A stretch of 64,000 nucleotides of DNA from Lewinellaceae bacterium (GTDB taxonomy: Bacteria; Bacteroidota; Bacteroidia; Chitinophagales; Saprospiraceae): NCBI GenBank assembly GCA_020636215.1, contig JACJYG010000010.1:248001-312000 (forward strand). Direction: 5' to 3'. This document shows, piece after piece, positions 16,707 to 25,474 of this stretch (positions within the stretch are counted from its first letter, which is position 1; the number at the start of each line of letters is the position of its first letter). Position numbers and translations under genes: made by a program. The notes under the pieces were generated by a model. It saw only the letters and a list, made by a program, of their open reading frames with translations. It was not told the origin of the DNA and ran no database searches.

Positions 16707-17300
16707 CTAGAAAAGAATCGGAAAAATAAAGTAGGTCATAAATAACCCGCCCAGGAAAAAACCGATAACGGCAATGAGGGAGGGCAACTGAAGGGCCGAC
16801 AAGCCGCTGATGGCGTGGCCGGAAGTACAGCCGCCGGCATAGCGGGCGCCAAAGCCAACCAGAAACCCGCCCAGGACAATAATGACCAGGCCGCGCAGGG
16901 TGAACAGGCTCTCCCAGGTATAGAATTCCGGAACTAATGGAACCTGGCCTTGCTCGTAATTGAAACCCAGTTCCTTCAGGCTGGCCACCGTAGCAGCAGA
17001 TACGTGCGCAATATCACCGTCTGGGCTGAGGAAGTAGTGCGAAGCCAGATAACCTCCAAACATAGCGCCTAGAGCCACCATCAGGTTCCAGCCCTGAGAT
17101 TGCCAGTCAAACTTAAAAAATTCAGAAAAATCACCGGCCCCGTCTGCTGCGCACATGATGCGCAGGTTGGCGGATATGCCGAACTCCTTACCGAAGACGA
17201 GCAGAACGAACATGATCAGGGCGATCATGAGGCCACCCACCCACCAGGGCCAGGGCTGGCTGATAAAGTCTTTGAAATCAATTAAGAATTGTGGTACCAT
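16707..17300 (-). CDS. YeeE/YedE family sulfur-compound transporter, first half
   Basis: 197 residues with five or so membrane helices and the signature GGCTSGHAISGLSALQLPS, whose Cys lines the thiosulfate path in YeeE. The first gene of a three-gene operon (this, the second half, the quinone oxidoreductase-like enzyme). A sulfur compound imported by the pair could feed sulfane-sulfur handling by the enzyme. Confidence 0.88.
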   Translation of the reverse strand: MVPQFLIDFKDFISQPWPWWVGGLMIALIMFVLLVFGKEFGISANLRIMCAADGAGDFSEFFKFDWQSQGWNLMVALGAMFGGYLASHYFLSPDGDIAHVSAATVASLKELGFNYEQGQVPLVPEFYTWESLFTLRGLVIIVLGGFLVGFGARYAGGCTSGHAISGLSALQLPSLIAVIGFFLGGLFMTYFIFPILF

Positions 17301-17431
17301 TTCCTTTCGTTTTTTATTTGGCGTCGTTTTGCGACTAAATTTATGCCTTAATCAGTAGTTCTTATTCTCTTCGGGCATAAAATTAACGGCCCGGCTTGTC
17401 CGGTATAAGTGATTTTCCTTGGTGGGAAGGG

Positions 17432-17443
17432 TGATTTTTGTCA
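17432..17443 (-). promoter_or_regulatory. Candidate Crp/Fnr-type site upstream of yedE operon
   Basis: TGATTTTTGTCA, identical to 16258-16269, about 130 bases upstream of the first sulfur gene. The repeat of the same word at two points of one operon suggests a shared regulator. Confidence 0.4.
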
Positions 17444-17499
17444 ATATATATGGCTGGGCATAGCTGTTATGATCAATAGGCCGTAACTAATTTTCAGGG

Positions 17500-18624
17500 T
17501 TAAGAGCCCATTAAATACTGTACGATCAGGCTGGCGGCCCGCCGTGAGGCGCCCGCCGAGCCCAGGCGTTCCCGGATCAGGGCATAGCCTTCCGATATCC
17601 GGCGCCGGTTCTCCGGCTCCAATAATTTCGCCAATTCTTTCCGAAGATTGGCTGCGTTGAAATCCTGCTGAATCAGTTCTTTGACGACTTCCCGCCCTGC
17701 AATGAGGTTCGCCAGGGCAATGAATTCTACATTGACAAGGCGGCGGGCAATAATATATGATAAGAAGCTGCCCTTATAACACACTACTTGCGGAACGCCA
17801 AAGAGGGCGGTTTCGAGGGTGGCGGTGCCGGAAGTGACCAGCGCCGCTTCGGCCTGGCTTAGCAAGGCATAGGTTTGGTTGGAAACGAGCTGTACGCCTT
17901 CAACGCCCAGGCGGGACTTTTTTATGATAGCCTGGTAAAAGGCATCCTCCTGTGAAGGCGCCCCCGCAATGACAAACTGGTATTCCGGAAAATCGGGTGT
18001 TATTGCGAGCATTACTTCCAGGGTGCGCTCGATCTCCTGCTTACGGCTCCCCGGCAGTAATGCGATAATGGGACGGCTGTCCAGCCGGTTTTTTTCACGA
18101 AAGCCCTCAGCTGCTACGCCCTGGTCCACCACGTCCATCAAGGGGTGGCCGACAAAGTCGACCTCGTAGTCATATTTTTTGTAAAAATCCTGCTCGAAGG
18201 GCAGGATGACAAACATCCGGTCTACACTGCTTTTGATTTCGTGAACTCGGCTGCTGTGCCAGGCCCAAAGTTGCGGAGAGATGTAATAAAATACTTTCAT
18301 GCCCTGGGCTTTGGCCCATTTGGCGATGCGCAGGTTGAAGCCGGGGTAGTCGATCAGGATGAGGGCGTCGGGTTGGAAATCCAGAATATCCTGCTTACAG
18401 TATTTGATATTGCCCAGAATAGTACGGATGTTTTTGGCTACTTCCCAAAATCCCATAAACGCCAGGTCGCGATAGTGCTTCCTGAGCTGGCCACCGGCGG
18501 CTTCCATAAGATCTCCACCCCATATGCGGCATTCCGCTTCGGGGTCTTCGGCCTTCAGTCCGCGGATGAGGTTGGAACCGTGCAGGTCGCCGGAGGCTTC
18601 TCCGGCTATGATGTAGTATTTCAT
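17500..18624 (-). CDS. lpxB: Lipid-A-disaccharide synthase LpxB
   Basis: 374 residues, full length for the GT19 family. The N-terminal AGEASGDLHGSNLI, LIDYPGFNLRIAKWAK, YYISPQLWAWHSSRVHEIK, VDFVGHPLMDVV, LLPGSRKQEIERT and SGTATLETALFGVPQVV motifs are all present. It joins UDP-2,3-diacylglucosamine and lipid X to form the lipid A disaccharide at the cytoplasmic face of the inner membrane. It lies 13 bases after a small membrane protein gene and downstream of surE. Confidence 0.96.
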   Translation of the reverse strand: MKYYIIAGEASGDLHGSNLIRGLKAEDPEAECRIWGGDLMEAAGGQLRKHYRDLAFMGFWEVAKNIRTILGNIKYCKQDILDFQPDALILIDYPGFNLRIAKWAKAQGMKVFYYISPQLWAWHSSRVHEIKSSVDRMFVILPFEQDFYKKYDYEVDFVGHPLMDVVDQGVAAEGFREKNRLDSRPIIALLPGSRKQEIERTLEVMLAITPDFPEYQFVIAGAPSQEDAFYQAIIKKSRLGVEGVQLVSNQTYALLSQAEAALVTSGTATLETALFGVPQVVCYKGSFLSYIIARRLVNVEFIALANLIAGREVVKELIQQDFNAANLRKELAKLLEPENRRRISEGYALIRERLGSAGASRRAASLIVQYLMGS

Positions 18625-18637
18625 GGGTTGGGATTTT

Positions 18638-18949
18638 TCAGAAAATAAACCTTCCGAAATACACGACCCAAACGATCACCAGTATTACGGTGGCCACTAC
18701 GATGCCCCGCATGGAGTTGATGGCGCGCCGTTTCATGAATTGGTTGAGTGGAATAAGGTTCAGACAGATGGCGACGATGCCGGCGGTGCGCTCCCGGAAC
18801 ATAGGGGAGAAGCCTTCGCTACTGGCTACACCCGCGGCGCCCAGTTGCTGAAATAAAAGGTACAACAATGCGAAGGCCGCCAGGGGCAGCAACAGGCCGA
18901 TAGCCAGGCCAATGGGGATAGAGTTTTTATTCAGCATATTTTTTATCAT
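18638..18949 (-). CDS. Small two- to three-helix membrane protein, hypothetical
   Basis: 103 residues with hydrophobic helices at ~11-33, ~57-70 and ~80-99 and the basic motif FMKRRAINSMRGIV. A protein of this kind often lies between surE and lpxB in Bacteroidota. Its function is unknown. Confidence 0.65.
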   Translation of the reverse strand: MIKNMLNKNSIPIGLAIGLLLPLAAFALLYLLFQQLGAAGVASSEGFSPMFRERTAGIVAICLNLIPLNQFMKRRAINSMRGIVVATVILVIVWVVYFGRFIF

Positions 18950-19176
18950 AACTGCTTTAGTGCTGCCTGCACCGGGTTTAAAATTAGAGTTTTTATATGA
19001 AAATAGTGAAAAGGGCCTTGTACCATGTTAGGAGCTTCTTTTTATAAAAAAAATCAAGCACTTGTGAAGTGAGTTTTGCTTTTGCGTGCTTAATTGGCCC
19101 GCCAAACGCGCAACAAAAAGCAAGGCCGGAACCACAACTCCTTGATTTTTAGGACGAACCCGCTCCAAACATGCGC

Positions 19177-19947
19177 TCAGGATGCCTCTAAGCCTTTCAG
19201 CCCACCCATGGCCCGGTAATTCGTCAGGTCGTGCATGGAGGGGACAATGGAGATAAAGCCCTTTTCTAGAGCACTAATATCCGTGTCCTCGCCCTTATCG
19301 TCGTTGACGAATCGGCCGGTGAGCCAGTAATATTTTTGCCCGCGCGGGTCGACGGCCTCGGTAAATTCCTCCACCCAACGGGCGTCGGCCTGCCGGCACA
19401 CTTTCAGGCCTTTAATTTCATCAGCCGGGAGGTTGGGGATATTGACGTTCAGCAAGCTGCCTGTTTCCATACCATTGGTCAAAACCCACTCCATGATCTG
19501 CCGGATAAAGGCCTTACTAGCTGCGAAACTTGCATTGTGAGAATAGTCCAGCAGAGAGAAACCAATTGATGGGATGCCCTCCAGCGAAGCTTCCATGGCG
19601 GCCGACATGGTACCGGAATAAATGATGTTGATGGAGGCGTTGGAGCCGTGGTTGATACCGGAAACGCAGAGGTCCGGCCGCCGGCCTTTAAGCACCACAT
19701 GCCGCCCTAGTTTGACACAGTCTGCCGGGGTGCCGGAACATTCGTAGGCAGTAATCCCCTCAAACACCTCCACCGGGTGCAGGCGGATTGGCGCGCTGAC
19801 GGTTATGGCGTGCCCCATGCCGGATTGGGGCGAATCGGGCGCCACCACGACAACTTCGCCTAACTTGCTGGCTACTTCTACTAATGCGCGTATGCCGGGA
19901 GCCGTAATGCCGTCGTCATTGGTGACCAGGATAAGTGGTTTTTTCAT
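19177..19947 (-). CDS. surE: 5'/3'-nucleotidase SurE
   Basis: 256 residues. The metal-binding VTNDDGITAPG is at the N-terminus; PDSPQSGMGHAIT, SGINHGSN and YSGTMSAAMEASLEGIPSIGFS follow, all SurE hallmarks. It dephosphorylates nucleoside monophosphates with a divalent metal and is linked to stationary-phase survival. The first gene of a surE-small membrane protein-lpxB run. Confidence 0.95.
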   Translation of the reverse strand: MKKPLILVTNDDGITAPGIRALVEVASKLGEVVVVAPDSPQSGMGHAITVSAPIRLHPVEVFEGITAYECSGTPADCVKLGRHVVLKGRRPDLCVSGINHGSNASINIIYSGTMSAAMEASLEGIPSIGFSLLDYSHNASFAASKAFIRQIMEWVLTNGMETGSLLNVNIPNLPADEIKGLKVCRQADARWVEEFTEAVDPRGQKYYWLTGRFVNDDKGEDTDISALEKGFISIVPSMHDLTNYRAMGGLKGLEAS

Positions 19948-20212
19948 GGATGGTTTTTGTTCTGTGAGGGCCCAAAATTAGCCTTTTTGCCGGGTAAATG
20001 CCAGGCGGTAGATTGGTTTCTCGTTATTCGATGAGCGCGATGCTAAATTGTGCCTATGATGGTTTAGAGGGTTTAGAATGCAGTAGTCAAGCTTGGGATA
20101 AGGTTTAGAATTTTAGAATGGTTGAGTTTTCTGCATTCACGCCCGCACAGGAGCCATCTAAACCGCCCTAAACCTGCGGGAGGGTACAAAAGGGAACCCA
20201 CCGGCCTTTCGA
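19948..20212. other. Intergenic, no gene
   Basis: Start of the ~515-base gap between surE and the beta-mannosidase. It contains three near-copies of GGTTTAGAAT and no coding frame; the rest of the gap is the repeats listed next. Confidence 0.5.
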
Positions 20213-20298
20213 GGGAGTGTTCAGGAGTTCGTGTCCCGTCCCTAGGGGTCGGGTAAATTATCGAGTCCCGTCCTTGATGGCCGGGTAAAGTTCGAGTT
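20213..20298. repeat. 86-bp dispersed repeat, copy 1
   Basis: Begins GGGAGTGTTCAGGAGTTCG and contains two related halves, each with GTCCCGTCC...GGGTAAA. It matches 60611-60696 over 86 bases with three differences, and both copies lie in intergenic DNA. Confidence 0.9.
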
Positions 20299-20303
20299 AC
20301 CCA

Positions 20304-20463
20304 CCGACCTCCCGACCTACTGACCTCCCGACCTACCGACCTACTGACCTCCCGACCTACTGACCTCCCGACCTCCCGACCTCCCGACCTCCCGACCTCC
20401 CGACCTACTGACCTACTGACCTCCCGACCTACTGACCTCCCGACCTCCCGACCTACCGACCTC
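20304..20463. repeat. 8-bp tandem array (YGACCTMC) abutting a stop codon
   Basis: About 20 consecutive octamers of the form CGACCTCC, CGACCTAC or TGACCTCC/AC, ending exactly at the beta-mannosidase stop (minus strand). Spacing is a strict 8 bases, so this is not a CRISPR. A short related array follows rseP at 8185-8218. Confidence 0.9.
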
Positions 20464-23070
20464 CTACAGCGCCGTTTCCGCCAGATGCAAAATCCGGAGT
20501 TCTTCGATCCCGAGTGCTTGTTTTGGTGTGTCTTGAGGTGAAAAATGGACTACTTTGGCCTCTCCAGGCAACAAGTCGAAATAATTATCGGAGAAATGGC
20601 CATCGACCGCATCAAATTCCAGAAAAACATTTTTAGCAAGTGCTTTGCTGTTGAGGGTCAGTACATAATCGCCCTTTGCCGTGAGGCCAATAGTAGTGGT
20701 GATTTCTGGATTTTGGGGCAATTCCAAATTTTTCGGCGCCTCAAAATAGAACAGGTTTTCGTGCAGCAGCTGTTTGTCTTCATAGAGCCGGGCGCGCAGC
20801 ACCATCTTGCTTTTGTCGCCAATATTATCGAAATAATCAAGTGGAAAGGATGCAGCCACCAGCGCACTGTCGGGGGAGAGCCGGGCATCGAAGTTCTGAT
20901 ACCATAATAACTCGCCTTCAAAGTCTAACAATTCCATTCGGAGTTGGGTGCGTGCCGGCGTAATCCGGTCCGAACAGGTATATACTTTCAGGCTGTCTTT
21001 GTCGTCCAGGAAAACTACGCTTTCCCTTTTGAAGGCATCCCGGACAAAATAGTGGAGGGCTTTCCAGCGCAGGTAGTAGTCGATACCCGCCCAGGAGGCC
21101 ACGGGCCAGCAGTCGTTGAGTTGCCAGTAGAGGGTGCCCATGCAATAAGGCTTGGCGGTGCGGTGGGCTTCAATAGCCATCTTGATGGATTCTGCCTGCA
21201 GTAGTTGTCCCACATACAGGAATTGATCAAATTGCCGAGGCGCCTTGTAGTGGCCTTTCATATAAGACCGGATGCGGAGGTTGCCAATGCCGCTGCGCTG
21301 ATGGGACGCCATCACTTCCGATTCGATATCGTAGTCTTCCGGAAGCGTGTACTGCTGGACGGAGCGGAATTCCGGAAAGGATTGAAAGCCATACTCGCTC
21401 ATGAAGCGGCCGATATATTTACGGAAGTCCTGGAATGGGTGTTCGCCATGCCATACGCCCCAGTAGTGGATGTCTCCGGAAGTACTGCTATAGGAAGCGT
21501 GGGCGCCGTTTTCGGCATAGGGCGATGAGGGCCAGTAAAAAGCCCCTGGCTGGTAGGCTTCGACTAACTCAGGTAGCAGTTGGTGGAAAATCAGTTCGTA
21601 GTCTGCCCATATAGCAGCGCGCTGCTCCTTGGAATACAGTTGCTTCCAGCCCCAGCCCAATTTTTCTTCGTATTGGCTCCAGGCGACATCTATCTCGTTG
21701 TTGCCGCACCAAAGTGCGATGCAGGGGTGGTTGCGCAGGCGTTTAATGTTGTAAATGGCTTCCTGCCGGACACTTTCCACAAAAGTGCTGTCACCCGGAT
21801 ACATGCTGCAGGCAAACATGAAGTCTTGCCACACCATAATGCCCAACTCGTCACACAGTTCATAGAAAAGATCGTCTTCATAAAATCCACCGCCCCACAC
21901 GCGCAGCATATTCATGTTGGCATCGGCCGCGGATTGCAAGATGTTGCGGTACCATTCGGGTGTTACCCGGTTTAGAAAGACGTCATTGGGGATATAATTG
22001 GCGCCTTTGGCAAAAACAGGCTTCCCGTTGAGTTCCACATAAAAGGAACGGCCCTGGCCATCGGCATCCGGGTCCTGTACGATGCGGATGTTGCGCAGGC
22101 CGATTTTTTTCTCCTGCCGCCCCAGGCTTCTGCCATCTTTTTCCAGCACAACCGTAAGGTGATAACGATAGGGTTCTCCAAGCTCCTGGGTCCACCACAA
22201 CCGGGGGTGTTTGATCGTTATAGGCAGGCTGGCTTCCTGATTACCGGGCTGGAGGTCAAGTTCCTGTTGAGCCAGCAGGCTGTCATTCCAGAATACGGAC
22301 AGGGTGGCCGGGCCGGCCTGTTCAGATTCTATGGCCACGCGCGTATCCAATTGGGCCTGCACGGTATCCAGGGTTTTTTGCTGGAAGTATACATCTGTCA
22401 GACGGGCCTCATTCCAGGCTTTCACCAGAATGGGCCTCCAGATACCGGAGGTGACGAGGCGCGGCCCCCAGTCCCAGCCGAAGTGATAGCCGGGCTTGCG
22501 CACGAAGACGCTCACCTGCTTGTTGCCCACTCCACCATTCTCGGATTGGTCATTGGAAGCGGGTAGGCCATATCCATGGGCTTCCAGTTTTTCCAGGCCC
22601 AACTGAATGGGGGAGTGGAAGAGGATAGATAACTCGTTGTCCTCCGCTTTTAGGTAGGGCTTGATGTCAACTTCCCAGCTGCGGTGAAAATTGTCAGCCA
22701 ACAAGATCAGCTCATCGTTCAGGTACACATCCGCGTAAGTGTCCAGCCCCAGGAATTCCAGGCTGGCCCTATCCCGGGCCAGGAGGCTGCTGTCGAGCCT
22801 GAAACGGCAGCGGTACATCCAGTTATTCTTGTCGATCCACTGCAGCTTGTGTTCATTGAGACGGTAGAATGGGTCTTCAATAACGCCATTGTCGAGTAGG
22901 TCGGTGTGGACACAACCGGGCACAGTGGCCGGCATCCAGTTCTCCTGGCTGGAAGCTTTGAATTCCCATGCTCCTTGTAGCGATTCGATGATCATGCTGT
23001 CCGATATTTGAGCAAAGGCCGCCGTCGAGATTAAGGAGGATAGCACTGCAGCGAAGACGTTTTTTTTCAT
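20464..23070 (-). CDS. Beta-mannosidase (GH2), exported
   Basis: 868 residues with a signal peptide ending at about AFAQ. An N-terminal sugar-binding jelly roll (~30-200), Ig-like domain and TIM barrel follow the GH2 order. The acid/base Glu lies in ALWCGNNEIDVAW (~457) and the nucleophile Glu in FMSEYGFQSFPE (~558). LRVWGGGFYEDDLFYELCDELGI is typical of mannosidase-type members. It releases beta-mannose from the ends of mannans or N-glycan cores in the periplasm. Length is normal. The 3' end abuts the octamer array. Confidence 0.93.
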   Translation of the reverse strand: MKKNVFAAVLSSLISTAAFAQISDSMIIESLQGAWEFKASSQENWMPATVPGCVHTDLLDNGVIEDPFYRLNEHKLQWIDKNNWMYRCRFRLDSSLLARDRASLEFLGLDTYADVYLNDELILLADNFHRSWEVDIKPYLKAEDNELSILFHSPIQLGLEKLEAHGYGLPASNDQSENGGVGNKQVSVFVRKPGYHFGWDWGPRLVTSGIWRPILVKAWNEARLTDVYFQQKTLDTVQAQLDTRVAIESEQAGPATLSVFWNDSLLAQQELDLQPGNQEASLPITIKHPRLWWTQELGEPYRYHLTVVLEKDGRSLGRQEKKIGLRNIRIVQDPDADGQGRSFYVELNGKPVFAKGANYIPNDVFLNRVTPEWYRNILQSAADANMNMLRVWGGGFYEDDLFYELCDELGIMVWQDFMFACSMYPGDSTFVESVRQEAIYNIKRLRNHPCIALWCGNNEIDVAWSQYEEKLGWGWKQLYSKEQRAAIWADYELIFHQLLPELVEAYQPGAFYWPSSPYAENGAHASYSSTSGDIHYWGVWHGEHPFQDFRKYIGRFMSEYGFQSFPEFRSVQQYTLPEDYDIESEVMASHQRSGIGNLRIRSYMKGHYKAPRQFDQFLYVGQLLQAESIKMAIEAHRTAKPYCMGTLYWQLNDCWPVASWAGIDYYLRWKALHYFVRDAFKRESVVFLDDKDSLKVYTCSDRITPARTQLRMELLDFEGELLWYQNFDARLSPDSALVAASFPLDYFDNIGDKSKMVLRARLYEDKQLLHENLFYFEAPKNLELPQNPEITTTIGLTAKGDYVLTLNSKALAKNVFLEFDAVDGHFSDNYFDLLPGEAKVVHFSPQDTPKQALGIEELRILHLAETAL

Positions 23071-23192
23071 GGATTATGCTTGTTTTTCCAAAAAAATGAA
23101 GGCGTAAAAAAGGTAAATTAACTGGAAAAAAAATAATCGGGGAAGAGATTTTCTGGGCGGAGCGCTATTAATAAGTTTGCTATCTTTAAGTC

Positions 23193-24047
23193 ATGATGAA
23201 TATTGAACAATGGCGAAGGGAGGGTAAAACCTTTCGCTACGGCTCGCATAAAATATTCTACCGCGAATCGGGCAGGGGAGAAGCATTACTGCTACTCCAC
23301 GGCTTTCCGACCGCTTCCTGGGACTGGCACAAGATCTGGGCGCCCCTTGCGGACCGGTTCCACCTTATCGCTCCGGACTTTATCGGCTTCGGTTTTTCTG
23401 ATAAACCACGACGCTACGCTTATTCCATCCATGATCAGGCTAACCTGGTGGAAGATCTATTGGAGTGTACCGGGATTACAGACTACCACGTTTTTGCGCA
23501 CGATTATGGAGACACGGTAGCCCAGGAGTTGTTGGCCCGCTCGCTGGAAGGCAGCGCAAAGGGCAATCTGCTTTCCGTATGCCTGCTCAATGGGGGTTTG
23601 TTTCCGGAGGCACATCACCCGCGGCTGGTTCAAAAGCTGTTGATATCCCCCATCGGGGCTTTATTGGCGCCTTTCCTTACCAAAAAAACACTGGCGAAGA
23701 ATTTTCAGCAGATCTTTGGCCCGGAGACCCAGCCTACTGATGAGGAAATTGACGAATTCTGGTCGCTCATCGCACATAATGACGGCAACAAAGTAATGCC
23801 TTTGCTCATCCGGTACATGGCCGAACGCAGGCGCTTTCGGGAACGTTGGGTGGGTGCGCTGCAAAAAGCGGCTATTCCGCTGCGGCTTATCGATGGCGCT
23901 GCCGACCCTATCTCCGGCCGCCATCTGGCGGAGCATTATCAGAAACTCGTGCCTAACCCGGATGTTGTTCTGCTCGACAAAATTGGCCACTATCCCCAGA
24001 CAGAGGCGCCGGACCTGGTGTTGGCGCATTTCCAGGAGTTCAGGTGA
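23193..24047 (+). CDS. Alpha/beta hydrolase (haloalkane dehalogenase/epoxide hydrolase-like)
   Basis: 284 residues starting MMNIEQW. The fold motifs are LLLHGFPTASWDW (oxyanion hole), the nucleophile elbow AHDYGDTVA with Asp rather than Ser, and IGHYPQTEAP with the catalytic His. An Asp nucleophile with the HGFP motif places it with haloalkane dehalogenases and epoxide hydrolases; the real substrate is not known. It is a lone gene; a TATCTTTA box at 23181 is close to the Bacteroidota -7 element but only a few bases from the ATG. Confidence 0.82.
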   Translation: MMNIEQWRREGKTFRYGSHKIFYRESGRGEALLLLHGFPTASWDWHKIWAPLADRFHLIAPDFIGFGFSDKPRRYAYSIHDQANLVEDLLECTGITDYHVFAHDYGDTVAQELLARSLEGSAKGNLLSVCLLNGGLFPEAHHPRLVQKLLISPIGALLAPFLTKKTLAKNFQQIFGPETQPTDEEIDEFWSLIAHNDGNKVMPLLIRYMAERRRFRERWVGALQKAAIPLRLIDGAADPISGRHLAEHYQKLVPNPDVVLLDKIGHYPQTEAPDLVLAHFQEFR

Positions 24048-24129
24048 AAATGGATATTGGGCTTGTCTCAAGGTTGGATACGAAACGATTTTTCTATTTA
24101 CCTTTGTTAGGCAATCCTCAAAATCTCCA

Positions 24130-24205
24130 AGAAGCTGTTTGAATTTGGTTTTTAGAATTTATTATAGGCATAATAAAACTGAAGGGCTAAATTCAAACAG
24201 CTTCT
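24130..24205. repeat. Palindromic element B (17-bp perfect stem)
   Basis: Arms at 24130-24146 and 24189-24205 (AGAAGCTGTTTGAATTT and its complement) enclose an AT-rich core. It shares the CTGAAGGGCTA core word and TTCAAA-CAG ending with element A at 11662-11724. Confidence 0.7.
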
Positions 24206-24253
24206 AAAGAAGGACTTATTTTTTGAACACTACAAAGGCAAGAAACCGCTGTT

Positions 24254-25261
24254 TTGGAACTCAATCAGATCCTCAAAGAATTAAAGGCCGGGCAATACCA
24301 TCCCATCTATTTCCTGCATGGAGAAGAGCCCTATTTCATTGATGTGGTTTCGGATTACATTGAGGACAAGGTGCTGGGCGAGGCAGAGAAAGCCTTTAAC
24401 CAAACCATTTTTTACGGTAAGGAAGTGGACCACCTCGCAGTGTTGGATACTGCCCGCCGCTACCCTATGATGGCGCAACGGCAGGTGGTGCTCATCAAGG
24501 AGGCCCAGGAGATGCGTTCCCTGGCGGACCTGCTGGGCTATGTCGAAAAACCAATGGAAACAACCTTGTTGGTGATCTGCCACAAGCATAAAAAATTCAA
24601 TTTCAATTCCAAGTTTGGCAAAGCGCTCAAGCAGCAGGCCGTCGTGTTTGAGTCCAAATCCCTGTATGACAATCAGGTGCCGGATTGGATACACGCTTAT
24701 CTGAAAGGCAAAAAACTGGCAATCACCCCTAAAGCCGCTGAACTGATCGCTGAATATTTGGGCTCCGCTCTGGCCAAAGTGGCCAATGAGCTGGACAAGT
24801 TGGCCATCAACCTGCCGGCCGGGACGGAGGTAACTGAAAAACATGTGGAAGCGCACATCGGCATCAGCAAGGATTACAATATCTTCGAGCTTCAAAAAGC
24901 ACTGAGCCAGCGAGATATCCTTCAGGCCAACCGCATCGTCAATTATTTTGCCGACAACCCCAAAAAGAACCCACTGCCAGTGCTCATTGGGTCCCTCTAC
25001 AGCTACTTCAGCAAGGTCTATCAGTTCCACTTCGCCAAAAATTTGCCGGAAAAAGAATTATTGACTACCTTGCAACTGCGTTCGAATTTCTTCCTGAGGG
25101 AGTACCGGACAGCCGCCCGAAATTTCCCCCCCGCAAAGGCCGAACAGGCCATTACCCTTCTGAAAGAATACGATTTGAAATCCAAAGGCGTCGGTTACAA
25201 TAGTACCGGCAAGCCTGAAGGCGAGCTCATGAAAGAGCTGGTTTGGCGCTTATTGCACTGA
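24254..25261 (+). CDS. holA: DNA polymerase III subunit delta HolA
   Basis: 335 residues. HPIYFLHGEEPYFIDVVSDYIE near the start and the AAA+-like body (ARRYPMMAQRQVVLIKEAQEM, LGSALAKVANELDKLAI, FELQKALSQRDILQANRIVNYFADNP) match the clamp-loader delta subunit, which opens the sliding clamp. The first codon is TTG at 24254, giving MELNQILKELKAGQ; no better ATG is near, so a TTG start is likely. The palindrome at 24130 lies just upstream. Confidence 0.93.
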   Translation: MELNQILKELKAGQYHPIYFLHGEEPYFIDVVSDYIEDKVLGEAEKAFNQTIFYGKEVDHLAVLDTARRYPMMAQRQVVLIKEAQEMRSLADLLGYVEKPMETTLLVICHKHKKFNFNSKFGKALKQQAVVFESKSLYDNQVPDWIHAYLKGKKLAITPKAAELIAEYLGSALAKVANELDKLAINLPAGTEVTEKHVEAHIGISKDYNIFELQKALSQRDILQANRIVNYFADNPKKNPLPVLIGSLYSYFSKVYQFHFAKNLPEKELLTTLQLRSNFFLREYRTAARNFPPAKAEQAITLLKEYDLKSKGVGYNSTGKPEGELMKELVWRLLH

Positions 25262-25365
25262 GTAGCTAAAGGAGGTGGCATGTTTCACGTTGAAAGGTTT
25301 CCCGTTCGCACAACCTGAACCCCGTCCGTCTAGTCAGCCGGATAAATCCCTCCGAGCCGGGCGAG

Positions 25366-25411
25366 CCAGAAACCCAGAAACCCAGAAACCAGAAACCAGA
25401 AACCAGAAATC
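25366..25411. repeat. Simple repeat of AGAAACC(C)
   Basis: Six head-to-tail AGAAACCC/AGAAACC/AGAAATCC units in the gap between holA and the adhesin gene. Confidence 0.85.
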
Positions 25412-25474
25412 CCCCCCCGCAACTATCCCCCTATCTCCATTAAGCTGGTTAATCATCATTAAACCAAATAGAAT

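Noticed and set aside
19047..19152. Long imperfect inverted repeat between surE and the small membrane protein gene
   Set aside because: AAATCAAG/CTTGATTT ends and TTGCTTTTGCG-like inner arms pair only partly; could be chance, so not listed as an element.
20304..20463. Possible CRISPR array
   Set aside because: Repeat unit is 8 bases with no spacers and no cas genes nearby; a simple tandem repeat.
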